Translations under genes and position numbers: made by a program
Assembly (NCBI GenBank): GCA_934670025.1
Contig: CAKUOS010000051.1
Coordinates: forward strand, 1 to 14,269
Source: an uncultured Oscillospiraceae bacterium
GTDB lineage: Bacteria; Bacillota; Clostridia; Oscillospirales; Oscillospiraceae
Direction: 5' to 3'
Length of the DNA stretch: 14,269 nt
Shown here: piece after piece, positions 1 through 6,218 of the stretch
Layout: every line of letters begins with the position of its first letter
Position numbering within the stretch: position 1 is the stretch's first letter
Notes under the pieces: model-generated
What the model saw: the letters and a program-made list of their open reading frames with translations, nothing else
What the model was told of the DNA's origin: nothing
Databases searched by the model: none

Positions 1-332
1 GCCGTAACGACTACGAAGCATCCTGGATGCTGCCCACCGACCAGCAGGACGAAACCGGCAAGCAGGGCATGGGCCGCACCGACTCCATCTGGAACGAGAT
101 GAACGTCATCGGCGTCACCGAGGGCATCTACAACGATACCGTTGCCATCTCCAAGGAGAGCCAGTACTACACCCCGGAGATCGTCGCCGCGCTTCAGGAG
201 TGCTTCATCAACATCATCAACACCGATGAAGGCAAGGCCATCTTCGACGTCTACAGCCACACCGGCTATGCCAAGGCGACCGACGCCGATTACGACGGCG
301 CGCGCGCTGCGCTTCAGGCTGTTTCCGAGTAA
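1..332 (+). CDS. phnD: Phosphonate-type ABC transporter substrate-binding protein, 3' end only
   Basis: Open reading frame entering from the left edge (first whole codon at base 3), ending in TAA at 330-332; 109 residues are visible. It would be the extracytoplasmic solute-binding lipoprotein that captures phosphonate, phosphate esters or a related oxyanion and hands it to the membrane permeases. The visible part is the C-terminal lobe, with phrases typical of PhnD-like proteins (SWMLPTDQQD, WNEMNVIGVTEGIYNDTVAIS, and a final helix with GYAKATDADYDGARAAL). The signal peptide and most of the ligand site lie outside the window. The identification rests mainly on the unmistakable phnC-phnE-phnE genes that follow. 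It is separated from phnC by 158 bp holding a terminator-like hairpin, as is common where the binding protein is made in excess. The exact substrate cannot be told from this fragment. Confidence 0.8.
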   Translation, partial: RNDYEASWMLPTDQQDETGKQGMGRTDSIWNEMNVIGVTEGIYNDTVAISKESQYYTPEIVAALQECFINIINTDEGKAIFDVYSHTGYAKATDADYDGARAALQAVSE

Positions 333-361
333 GCAACCAAATACTGCAAGTGACAAGTGAA

Positions 362-394
362 AAGAGCGCCCCGCGAAAACGGGGCGCTTTTCTC
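362..394 (+). terminator. Terminator/attenuator hairpin between phnD and phnC
   Basis: Perfect 8-bp GC-rich stem GCGCCCCG (366-373) / CGGGGCGC (380-387) with a CGAAAA loop, followed by TTTTCTCT. The stem can extend through A-T and G-T pairs on the 5' A-rich side. It lies 33 bp after the phnD stop and inside the operon, so it probably attenuates transcription into phnCEE. Its 3' arm and T-tract are also the 5' arm of a second hairpin (385-398 with 414-427). Confidence 0.8.
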
Positions 395-427
395 TGCACC
401 GGACGCGCGCCGATGCAGAGAAAAGCG
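385..427 (+). repeat. 14-bp inverted repeat overlapping the phnD terminator
   Basis: CGCTTTTCTCTGCA (385-398) and TGCAGAGAAAAGCG (414-427) are perfect reverse complements with a 15-nt loop. The first arm reuses the 3' half of the terminator stem and its T-tract, so the two hairpins cannot form together in the RNA. A role in protecting or processing the upstream phnD message, or in readthrough RNA structure, is only inferred. Confidence 0.6.
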
Positions 428-490
428 TGTGAACAGGACGGGCCGCCCTGTGCGCGCTCCCAAATCTTTGAGAAAGAAAAGAGTCGCAGC

Positions 491-1288
491 ATGATTGAAT
501 TCAAAAATGTCTACAAGACGTATCCAAACGGCTTTACGGCGCTGAAAAACATCAACCTGCAAATCGAGCAGGGTGAGTTCGTCGCCATCATCGGCCTGTC
601 GGGCGCGGGCAAATCGACGATCCTGCGCTGCATCAACCGGATGCACGATATCTCCAAGGGCGAGCTGACGGTCGACGGCGTCGCGGTCGATTCGCTGCGC
701 GGCAAGCAGCTGCGCCGCTACCGCCGCAAGGTCGGCATGATCTTCCAGAGCTTCAACCTCGTCTCGCGCAGCACCGCCATCAAAAACGTCCTCACGGCCG
801 ACGTTCCGGATATGCCGTTTTTCCGCGTGCTCTTCGGCGTTTTCACGAAGGAGCAGAAGATGCGCGCGCTCGAGTCGCTCGATAAGGTCGGCATCCTCGA
901 CAAGGCATATACCCGCTGCGACCAGCTCTCCGGCGGCCAGCAGCAGCGCGTGGCGCTCGCGCGCACGCTCAACCAGAACCCGAAGATCATCCTCGCCGAC
1001 GAGCCTGTGGCCTCGCTCGACCCCATCACGGCCAAGCAGGTCATGCAGGATTTCGTCCGCATCAACAAGGAATACAAGATCTCCATCCTGCTGAACATCC
1101 ACCACGTGGACCTCGCGCTCAAATACTGCGACCGCGTCATCGGCATCCGCGCCGGCGAGATCGTCTTTGACGGCCCGGCCAGCACCATCACGCAGGAGCA
1201 GATCGACGAGGTCTATAACGGCGCCAAGGCGCCCACCATGGGCGAAGGCGAGGGCGAACTGCCCCGCGCGGCCGCGGCAGAGGGCTGA
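491..1288 (+). CDS. phnC: Phosphonate ABC transporter ATP-binding protein
   Basis: 265-residue ABC ATPase that energises import together with PhnD and the two PhnE permeases at the cytoplasmic membrane face. Visible motifs: Walker A GLSGAGKST (35-43), Q-loop FQSFNLV (85-91), signature LSGGQQQR (146-153), Walker B IILADEP (166-172), D-loop SLD, and switch histidine in NIHH (204). The 30 residues after the Q-loop (DMPFFRVLFGVFTKEQK) are typical of PhnC-type subunits. The C-terminus ends in an Ala/Gly/Glu-rich tail (GEGEGELPRAAAAEG). An in-frame GTG at 350 would add 47 residues translated through the terminator hairpin; the ATG at 491 gives the family N-terminus MIEFKNVYKTYP and was chosen, although the upstream purine stretch (GAAAAGAG) is only a modest ribosome site. 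The phnE1 start follows after 3 bp. Confidence 0.93.
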   Translation: MIEFKNVYKTYPNGFTALKNINLQIEQGEFVAIIGLSGAGKSTILRCINRMHDISKGELTVDGVAVDSLRGKQLRRYRRKVGMIFQSFNLVSRSTAIKNVLTADVPDMPFFRVLFGVFTKEQKMRALESLDKVGILDKAYTRCDQLSGGQQQRVALARTLNQNPKIILADEPVASLDPITAKQVMQDFVRINKEYKISILLNIHHVDLALKYCDRVIGIRAGEIVFDGPASTITQEQIDEVYNGAKAPTMGEGEGELPRAAAAEG

Positions 1289-1291
1289 GCC

Positions 1292-2143
1292 ATGGATCAG
1301 AACAACGAATCCGTCCTCAAGCTGACGCTGTACGACCGGATCTTCAAGCCCCAGACCATCACGCTGGCAAACGGCCATACCGTCATGCGCCGCCGCAGCC
1401 GCACGCCGCTGACGGTTCTGCTGCTGGCCGTGGCCATCTGGCTGTCGCTGCGGATGACGGGCTTCGATCTGCACGTCGTTATCACGAAATTCAGCAAGAT
1501 GGTCGACCTGCTGGAGAAGATCCTCCGGCCCGACTGGAGCTTTCTCCCGAAGGTCGTCTCGCCGCTGATCGATACCATCAAAATGTCCATCCTCGGCACG
1601 GTCGTCGGCTGTGTGCTGGCGCTGCCGGTGGCGATTTTGTCGTCGAGCAACATCAATAAGAGCATCCCCGTCGTCTGGATCATCCGCTTCATCCTCGGCC
1701 TGATCCGCACGCTGCCGACGCTCATCATCGCGCTCGTGTGCGCGCTGATCTTCTCGCTGGGCACGTTCTCCGGTACCATCGCCATCGCCGTGTTTACCTT
1801 CGGCATCGTGGCGAAGATGCTCTTCGAGTCCATCGAGACGATCGACATGGGCCCGTTCGAGGCCATGGAGGCGCTCGGCGCAAACAAATTCCAGGCATTC
1901 TGGTCGGCCTGCGTGCCGCAGATCCTGCCGGTCTATCTCAGCCACTGCCTGTACTGCTTTGAAATGAACGTCCGCGCGTCGGCCATTCTCGGCTACGTCG
2001 GCGCGGGCGGCCTCGGCATCACGATCAACGAGCGCATCGGCTGGCGCGATTACAACAGCCTCGGCATGGTGCTCCTGTCGCTGTTCGTCGTCGTCGTGGT
2101 GATCGATTTCTTCAGTGAGTACCTGCGCAAGAAGCTGAGCTGA
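1292..2143 (+). CDS. phnE1: Phosphonate ABC transporter permease (first copy)
   Basis: 283-residue inner-membrane permease. A charged cytoplasmic N-terminus (MRRRSR, 32-37) precedes a first membrane helix at about 39-57. After a linker come the BPD_transp_1-type helices (about 93-115, 128-152, 159-180) and a C-terminal helix at about 257-275. The EAA loop that docks on PhnC is visible at about 190-210 (EAMEALGANKF, followed by VPQILP), and GYVGAGGLG (234-242) is typical of PhnE. The gene starts 3 bp after phnC with no clear ribosome site of its own, so translational coupling is likely. It is related to but clearly different from the next gene, as expected for a PhnE1/PhnE2 heterodimer. Phosphonate import is a family inference; phosphite, phosphate-ester or other substrates are possible. 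Confidence 0.9.
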   Translation: MDQNNESVLKLTLYDRIFKPQTITLANGHTVMRRRSRTPLTVLLLAVAIWLSLRMTGFDLHVVITKFSKMVDLLEKILRPDWSFLPKVVSPLIDTIKMSILGTVVGCVLALPVAILSSSNINKSIPVVWIIRFILGLIRTLPTLIIALVCALIFSLGTFSGTIAIAVFTFGIVAKMLFESIETIDMGPFEAMEALGANKFQAFWSACVPQILPVYLSHCLYCFEMNVRASAILGYVGAGGLGITINERIGWRDYNSLGMVLLSLFVVVVVIDFFSEYLRKKLS

Positions 2144-2156
2144 AAGGAGCGTCACG

Positions 2157-3011
2157 ATGCAAAAGAAAGATAAGATCGCCATGCTGGAGCAGACGCTCGA
2201 CCGCAAGCTCACCACACTCGAAATGTACGCCAACCGCCCGCGCAAGTGGGTGCTGTATCTTGTAATCGTCCTGCTGGTGGCGATCCTCGTCGGCTGGTCG
2301 GCGGACGATATCCACTTCACCGGCCTCACGGCCACGGGCACCGAGGTCGCCAAGGGCGTTGTCCACGGCGTGTTCAGCCCGGATAAGGCGCTGCTGTTCG
2401 GCACGGGCGATTCCGATGTGCCGTATCTGCTGCTGCAAACGATGGCCATCGCCGTGCTCGGCACGATCTTCGGCGCGATCCTGGCCATTCCGTTCGCATT
2501 TCTGGCCTCGTTCAATATCATGCCGAAGGCCGTGGCGTATGTCGTGCGCATCCTGATCCTCATGATCCGCACGATCCCGTCCATCGTCTGGGCGCTCATG
2601 TGGATCCGCGTGACGGGCCCGGGCGCGGCCTGCGGCGTCATTACGCAGTCGGTCTGCTCGATCGGCATGATCTCCAAAATGTACATCACGGCCATCGAAG
2701 ATCTCGATACCCACATTCTCGAGAGTCTCGACGCCATGGGCTGCACGCCGTTTCAGAAGATCCGCTACGGCGTTCTGCCGCAGCTGACGGCCAGCTTCAT
2801 TTCCACCACGATCTACCGCTTTGACATCAACCTCAAGGACGCCACCACGCTCGGTATCGTCGGCGCGGGCGGCATCGGCGCGTCGCTGGTGCAGTGCCTC
2901 AACAGCCGCCGCTGGGGCATGGTCGGCTCGTTCGTGTGGGGATTGATGGTGCTGGTGCTGATCATCGAGCTCATCTCCACGCGCATCCGCAGAAAGCTGG
3001 CGCACGGCTAG
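2157..3011 (+). CDS. phnE2: Phosphonate ABC transporter permease (second copy)
   Basis: 284-residue partner permease, preceded by a good ribosome site (AAAGGAG, 7 nt before the ATG). The cytoplasmic N-terminus is amphipathic (QKKDKIAMLEQTLDRK), followed by a membrane helix at about 31-47 and a soluble loop with DDIHFTGL. The core permease helices lie at about 92-117, 125-150 and 160-180. The EAA loop is at about 189-209 (ESLDAMGCTPF ... VLPQ). GIVGAGGIGASL (233-244) is the counterpart of the glycine motif in PhnE1, and a last helix ends in TRIRRKLAHG. It is the last gene of the operon; repeat copy A, whose second hairpin plus T-run looks like a terminator, begins 1 bp after the stop. No C-P lyase genes are in view, so this window shows uptake only. 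Confidence 0.9.
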   Translation: MQKKDKIAMLEQTLDRKLTTLEMYANRPRKWVLYLVIVLLVAILVGWSADDIHFTGLTATGTEVAKGVVHGVFSPDKALLFGTGDSDVPYLLLQTMAIAVLGTIFGAILAIPFAFLASFNIMPKAVAYVVRILILMIRTIPSIVWALMWIRVTGPGAACGVITQSVCSIGMISKMYITAIEDLDTHILESLDAMGCTPFQKIRYGVLPQLTASFISTTIYRFDINLKDATTLGIVGAGGIGASLVQCLNSRRWGMVGSFVWGLMVLVLIIELISTRIRRKLAHG

Positions 3012-3012
3012 G

Positions 3013-3119
3013 CGTCAGAAACGACCTCGACGAAACGAGTCTTCGCAAGCGAAGCCTCTTATTCTCTGAGCTCGTTTCCTCCTTTCCAAAACGCAAACCA
3101 AGTTTGCGTTTTGGTTTTT
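3013..3119 (+). repeat. Structured intergenic repeat, copy A
   Basis: First of five full-length copies of a roughly 107-bp element (A here; B 3155-3260; C 3481-3587; D 7065-7172 inverted; E 8637-8743). Order of parts: CGTCAGAAACGA at the 5' end; hairpin 1, CTTCGC-aa-GCGAAG (3041-3054); a spacer with TTATTCTCTGAG; TCGTTTCCTCCTTTCC, whose TCGTTTC can pair back with the 5' GAAACGA; hairpin 2, CCAAAACGCAAAC/GTTTGCGTTTTGG; then a T-run. Hairpin 2 with its T-run directly follows phnE2 and probably terminates that operon. A 35-bp tail (about 3120-3154, containing TGTAGGGGCCGA) is shared with copy E. Confidence 0.85.
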
Positions 3120-3154
3120 GGGAGACCTTCCGGGAAGATGTAGGGGCCGATGCG

Positions 3155-3260
3155 CGTCAGAAACGGCTTTGACGGAACGAATCATCGCGGAGCGATGCTT
3201 CTTATCCTCTAAATCCGTTTCCTCCTTTCCAAAATGCAGGCCAGGCCTGCATTTTGGTTC
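3155..3260 (+). repeat. Structured intergenic repeat, copy B
   Basis: Same element in the same orientation, following copy A after its tail. It carries paired changes relative to A: the outer stem is GAAACGG with CCGTTTC (A has GAAACGA with TCGTTTC); hairpin 1 is ATCGC-gga-GCGAT; hairpin 2 is AAAATGCAGGCC/GGCCTGCATTTT. Each stem is preserved although the bases differ. It ends in TTTTGGTTC, a weaker T-run than copy A. Confidence 0.82.
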
Positions 3261-3262
3261 TT

Positions 3263-3332
3263 TGCGCCCGCAGGCGCACATTACAAATTTGGGCTGCACC
3301 GATATCGCCGTCACAACCAATGGCGTGCTCTT
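3263..3332 (+). repeat. Intergenic module M3, left copy (inverted partner at 7175-7235)
   Basis: Roughly 60-70 bp starting GCGCCCGCAGGCGCAC and continuing CAAATTT..GCACCGA..CGCC.TCAC. The reverse complement of 7175-7235 has the same order of blocks with scattered differences and small indels, so the two are diverged inverted copies. No coding role is visible. The first bases form a short GC-rich hairpin (GCGCC-CGCA-GGCGC). Confidence 0.6.
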
Positions 3333-3387
3333 TCGGCAGTCACTCACAGATAGGCAAATGGGACGGCGCAGGGACTGCCAAGTTTCA

Positions 3388-3480
3388 GAGTAGATACGTG
3401 ACGGCGGTTTCTGAGCAAAAAGCGTCCTTTTCTTCCATATCTTTTCCCACGCGAGGGAAAAGATATGGCCGTCGGAGACA
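3388..3480 (-). repeat. Intergenic module M2, left copy (inverted partner at 6929-7021)
   Basis: About 93 bp that is almost identical, in reverse complement, to 6929-7021. Its core is a perfect 14-bp inverted repeat, CCATATCTTTTCCC (3435-3448) / GGGAAAAGATATGG (3455-3468), around a 6-nt loop. The shared flanks are TGTCTCCGACGG on one side and AAAGGACGC-TTTTTGCTCAGAAACCGCC on the other. The stem differs from its partner by matched changes. It abuts repeat copy C. Confidence 0.8.
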
Positions 3481-3587
3481 CGTCAGAAACGACCTTGCCG
3501 AAACGAATCATCGCAAAGCGATGCTTCTTATTCTCTAAGCTCGTTTCTTCCTTTCCAAAACGCAAGCTAAACTTGCGTTTTGGTTTT
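3481..3587 (+). repeat. Structured intergenic repeat, copy C
   Basis: Full copy of the 107-bp element, starting CGTCAGAAACGACCTTGCCG. Hairpin 1 is CATCGC-aaa-GCGATG. Hairpin 2 is AAAACGCAAGCTAAACTTGCGTTTT, whose inner loop differs from the other copies while the stem is kept. It ends TGGTTTT just upstream of the nucleotidase gene and could block readthrough from the left. A 19-bp fragment of the element's 5' end (GAAACGACCTCGACGAAAC) recurs at 3598-3616. Confidence 0.84.
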
Positions 3588-3597
3588 ACAGGGGTTT

Positions 3598-3616
3598 GAA
3601 ACGACCTCGACGAAAC
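3598..3616 (+). repeat. 5' fragment of the structured repeat
   Basis: GAAACGACCTCGACGAAAC exactly matches positions 3018-3036 of copy A, but none of the hairpins follow. It is a truncated copy lying in the short region just upstream of the nucleotidase gene. The TTGAAA beginning at 3596 could act as a poor -35 box, but I see no convincing -10 at the right distance. Confidence 0.6.
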
Positions 3617-3652
3617 ACCATTTATCCACCATTTCAAACACAACACAACACA

Positions 3653-5131
3653 ATGCAACAAACACTGACGATTTTTTATACGAGCGACGTACACGGCTGC
3701 TTCGAATCCCTTGCCTGCTGTATGGCGCAGATGCGCAAAGACGGCAATACGCTCGTGCTCGACGGCGGCGATATGCTCCAGGGCAGTCCTGCCATGACCT
3801 GCCTCGGCCGAAAACCGGGCGGCCTTGCCGCGCCGGCGCGGCTTCTGAATGCGGGCGGCTATGACTTCGTGACGCTCGGCAATCATGATTTCGACTACGG
3901 AAAAGCCGGGATCGAAGCGTATCTCGCCGCGCTGGACGCGCGGTGCCTGTGCGCGAATGTCTCGGGCGTGTGCGGCGTGGAGAAGACCGCGCTCGTCACG
4001 CTCGAAAACGGGCTGCGCGTCGGCCTGACCGGCGTCGTGACGCACTTCGTCACGCGCTTTGAGCGGCCGGAGACGCTTGCCGGTATCGCCGTCTCCGACG
4101 CTTTTGACGCCGCGAAGGCCGCGCTGGCGGAGCTGCGCGCGCAGGGCGCGGACGTGACGGTCTGCATCTACCACGGCGGCTATGAAGAGGATCTGCAAAC
4201 GGGCGCGATTCTGTCCGCAAGCGGCGAAAATCAGGGCGTTCGCATCTGCCGCGAACTGGATTTCGACGTACTGCTGGCCGGGCATCAGCATCTGGCCGTA
4301 CCCGGCGCGCGCGTGGGGAACACCGTGACGTGCCAGCCGCCCGACAAGGCCGCGTTTTTTGCGCGTGTGGACGCCCGAAAGACGCCAAACGGCGTGCAGG
4401 CGGCCGCGCAGCTGCTTCCCGCGGGCAATACGCCGCTTCCTGCGGCGCAGGCGCTTCTAAAGCCCGTTCTCGCCGAGACGGACCGCTGGCTGGACGCGCC
4501 TGTCGGCCATCTTGACGTGCCGATCCCGGCGCAGCCGCCGCTGGATGCCGCGCTGCATGGTTCGCTGCTGGCCAATTTCTTCAATCAGGTGCAGCTGGAC
4601 GCCACCGGCGCGGATCTGTCCGTCACGAGCCTCTCCAACGAGCCCTGCGCCGTCGCGCAGGACGTGACGGTGCGCGATGTCGTCCGCGCCTACGCCTACG
4701 CGAACACGCTGCGTACCATCCGCGTCACGCGCCGCGTCATAAAGGCCGCGCTCGAACGCAGCATGGCGTATTTTTCGCGCGACCCGGACGGTCATATTTG
4801 TGTGAGCGATGCGTTCCTGCATCCCATTGCGCAGCATTTCAACTATGACTACCTCTCCGGGGCCGTCGTCACGGCCGATTTGCGCCGCCCGGTGGGCGGG
4901 CGCGTGGTGTCGATCGTCTATCGCGGGGAAGAGCTTCCGGAGGACCGGGAGCTGACGCTCTGTCTCAACAGCTTCCGCGCCTCGGGCGCGGGCGGCTACG
5001 ACTGCTACCGCGATTGCGAGGCTTTGTCGGAGCTGCCCGACGAGGTCGCGCCGCTGATCCTGCGCTATCTCGAGCGCCGCGGCCGCGTCACGGTCGATAA
5101 GACCGCCTGGCTGCACATTCTGAAAGACTGA
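3653..5131 (+). CDS. Cytoplasmic 5'-nucleotidase / 2',3'-cyclic phosphodiesterase-family metallophosphoesterase
   Basis: 492-residue two-domain protein of the UshA/CpdB/YfkN type. The N-terminal calcineurin-like domain shows the dimetal ligands in order: SDVHG (11-15), DGGD (37-40), GNHDFD (76-81), YHGG (173-176) and GHQH (210-213). The C-terminal 5_nucleotid_C domain (about 290-492) carries the substrate-site motif FRASGAGGYDCY (441-452). Such enzymes remove phosphate from nucleotides or open 2',3'-cyclic nucleotides. There is no signal peptide (MQQTLTIFYTSDVHG), so it should be cytoplasmic, unlike secreted UshA. The ATG at 3653 was chosen because it gives the family N-terminus; a TTG at 3596 would add residues encoded by the repeat fragment. 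The leader is A/C-rich (CAAACACAACACAACACA) with no Shine-Dalgarno sequence. It is followed 35 bp later by a P-loop gene. Proximity to phn genes suggests organophosphate scavenging (inference). Confidence 0.85.
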   Translation: MQQTLTIFYTSDVHGCFESLACCMAQMRKDGNTLVLDGGDMLQGSPAMTCLGRKPGGLAAPARLLNAGGYDFVTLGNHDFDYGKAGIEAYLAALDARCLCANVSGVCGVEKTALVTLENGLRVGLTGVVTHFVTRFERPETLAGIAVSDAFDAAKAALAELRAQGADVTVCIYHGGYEEDLQTGAILSASGENQGVRICRELDFDVLLAGHQHLAVPGARVGNTVTCQPPDKAAFFARVDARKTPNGVQAAAQLLPAGNTPLPAAQALLKPVLAETDRWLDAPVGHLDVPIPAQPPLDAALHGSLLANFFNQVQLDATGADLSVTSLSNEPCAVAQDVTVRDVVRAYAYANTLRTIRVTRRVIKAALERSMAYFSRDPDGHICVSDAFLHPIAQHFNYDYLSGAVVTADLRRPVGGRVVSIVYRGEELPEDRELTLCLNSFRASGAGGYDCYRDCEALSELPDEVAPLILRYLERRGRVTVDKTAWLHILKD

Positions 5132-5166
5132 TCTTGCCGCACAGCGCGGCACAGGAGGAAAAAACA

Positions 5167-6141
5167 ATGAAAGACAACGTATTCAAGGTCGTTCTGCTTC
5201 AGGCGCTGCCGGCCTCCGGCAAGTCTGAGGTGCGCAATTTTATGGCGAACATCGCGCCTGCACGCCTGCAAGAGGAATTCCACATCGGCGAAAATCTCCA
5301 GCTGGACGATTTCCCGTATGTCCACATGATGCGCCGCATCGACAACGAGCTTCAGGCCATGGGCCATGCGCGCGTGTTCTATCCCGGCGAAGAGCCGTTT
5401 ATCGACGGCCGCGACTGGGGCACGCTCATTGCGCTGCTGAACGAGGATTATCACGATCTCATGACGCGCAATGTGCAGAAGCCCGATTCCGCCGCGCAGC
5501 TGCTCTTTGACCGCTATGACCGCGCCGCGCAGATCGCGGGTCTGCCGCCGCGTCTGGGTTTGCTCCCGGCGGAGGTACGCGCGGAGCTGGCAAAGCGGCT
5601 GGAGGATGAGGCGCGCCGGATGCTGGACGAGAAGCACGCGGGCTATCCCGACAGCTTTGAGAATAAGACCATCATCATCGAGTGCGCGCGCGGCGGACCG
5701 GACGGCTCGTCCATGCCGCTCACGGGCACGAACGGCTATCAGTACTCCCTGCCGATGTTCTGCCCGGAGATCCTGCGCGACGCCGCGATCCTCTACATCT
5801 GGGTCACGCCCGAGGAATCGCGCCGCAAGAACGCCGACCGCGCCGACCCCAACGATCCCGGCTCCAACCTGCACCACGGCGTGCCGATGGCCGTCATGCT
5901 GGGTGAATACGGCTGCGACGACATGGAATACCTTATCAACACCGCCGAAGTCAAGGATACCGTTACGGTCCGCGCCCACGGGCAGACGTATCACGTGCCC
6001 ATCGGCGTGTTCGATAACCGCGTGGACAAGACATCCTTCCTGCGCGGCGAACCGGACACGTGGGACGCGGAGAAGGTCGCGGATGTGACCGCCGCCATCC
6101 GCGCGGCGACCGACGCGATGTGGCGCAATTATCACGATTAA
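5167..6141 (+). CDS. P-loop NTPase/kinase-like protein of unknown function
   Basis: 324 residues, with a strong ribosome site (AGGAGG, 9 nt before the ATG). The N-terminus is a beta strand plus P-loop, VVLLQALPASGKSEVRNF (8-25). The phosphate loop is A-x4-GKS, so the first glycine of the usual G-x4-GK[ST] is alanine. A later strand, TIIIECARGGPDGSS (168-182), could be the second NTPase strand. IWVTPEESRRKNADRA (211-226) resembles the arginine-bearing lid helix of small-molecule and nucleotide kinases. There are no membrane segments. I do not recognise the family with confidence. It shares a likely operon with the upstream 5'-nucleotidase (35-bp gap), and a terminator follows 7 bp after its stop. 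A nucleotide- or metabolite-kinase role beside the phosphatase is possible but unproven. Confidence 0.75.
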   Translation: MKDNVFKVVLLQALPASGKSEVRNFMANIAPARLQEEFHIGENLQLDDFPYVHMMRRIDNELQAMGHARVFYPGEEPFIDGRDWGTLIALLNEDYHDLMTRNVQKPDSAAQLLFDRYDRAAQIAGLPPRLGLLPAEVRAELAKRLEDEARRMLDEKHAGYPDSFENKTIIIECARGGPDGSSMPLTGTNGYQYSLPMFCPEILRDAAILYIWVTPEESRRKNADRADPNDPGSNLHHGVPMAVMLGEYGCDDMEYLINTAEVKDTVTVRAHGQTYHVPIGVFDNRVDKTSFLRGEPDTWDAEKVADVTAAIRAATDAMWRNYHD

Positions 6142-6148
6142 AGCACAC

Positions 6149-6175
6149 AAAACGCCGCAGCCGCGGCGTTTTGCA
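6149..6175 (+). terminator. Rho-independent terminator after the P-loop gene
   Basis: Perfect 10-bp stem AAAACGCCGC (6149-6158) / GCGGCGTTTT (6163-6172) with an AGCC loop, the 3' arm itself ending in four Ts. It begins 7 bp after the stop codon of the P-loop gene, ends the nucleotidase-P-loop operon and separates it from the hydrolase-like gene. Confidence 0.88.
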
Positions 6176-6183
6176 CGGATATA

Positions 6184-6201
6184 GGTTAGAAAACTCTAAC
6201 C
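6184..6201. promoter_or_regulatory. Operator-like palindrome upstream of the hydrolase-like gene (site 1)
   Basis: GGTTAGA-AAAC-TCTAACC: perfect 7-bp inverted arms with a 4-bp centre. It lies between the preceding terminator and the ribosome site (AAAGGAG, 6205-6211) of the gene at 6219. The same arms occur at 8503-8520, and a degenerate version at 8569-8584, both before the DUF3793-flavodoxin operon. Position and recurrence argue for a dimeric repressor site. GGTTAG half-sites are reminiscent of DtxR/IdeR-type iron boxes, but the regulator is not identified. A promoter is expected in 6171-6200 (TTGCAC at 6171 is a weak -35 candidate); none is convincing. Confidence 0.65.
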
Positions 6202-6218
6202 GGGAAAGGAGTCATTTC

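Noticed and set aside
350..490. Possible longer N-terminus for phnC from a GTG at 350
   Set aside because: The extra 47 residues are translated through the terminator hairpin and do not resemble PhnC; ATG 491 gives the standard family start.
314..2746. 810-residue minus-strand open frame opposite the phn genes
   Set aside because: Its sequence is low-complexity (runs rich in Arg, Asp, His, Ala), which is what GC-rich codons give in an antisense frame; the plus strand carries clear ABC transporter motifs.
3013..3587. Repeats as a CRISPR array
   Set aside because: Units are about 107 bp, diverged, occur in both orientations across the window and lack regular short spacers or cas genes.
3344..4291. 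315-residue minus-strand open frame
   Set aside because: It overlaps the metal-ligand region of the nucleotidase and runs into the repeat region; it has no recognisable domain.
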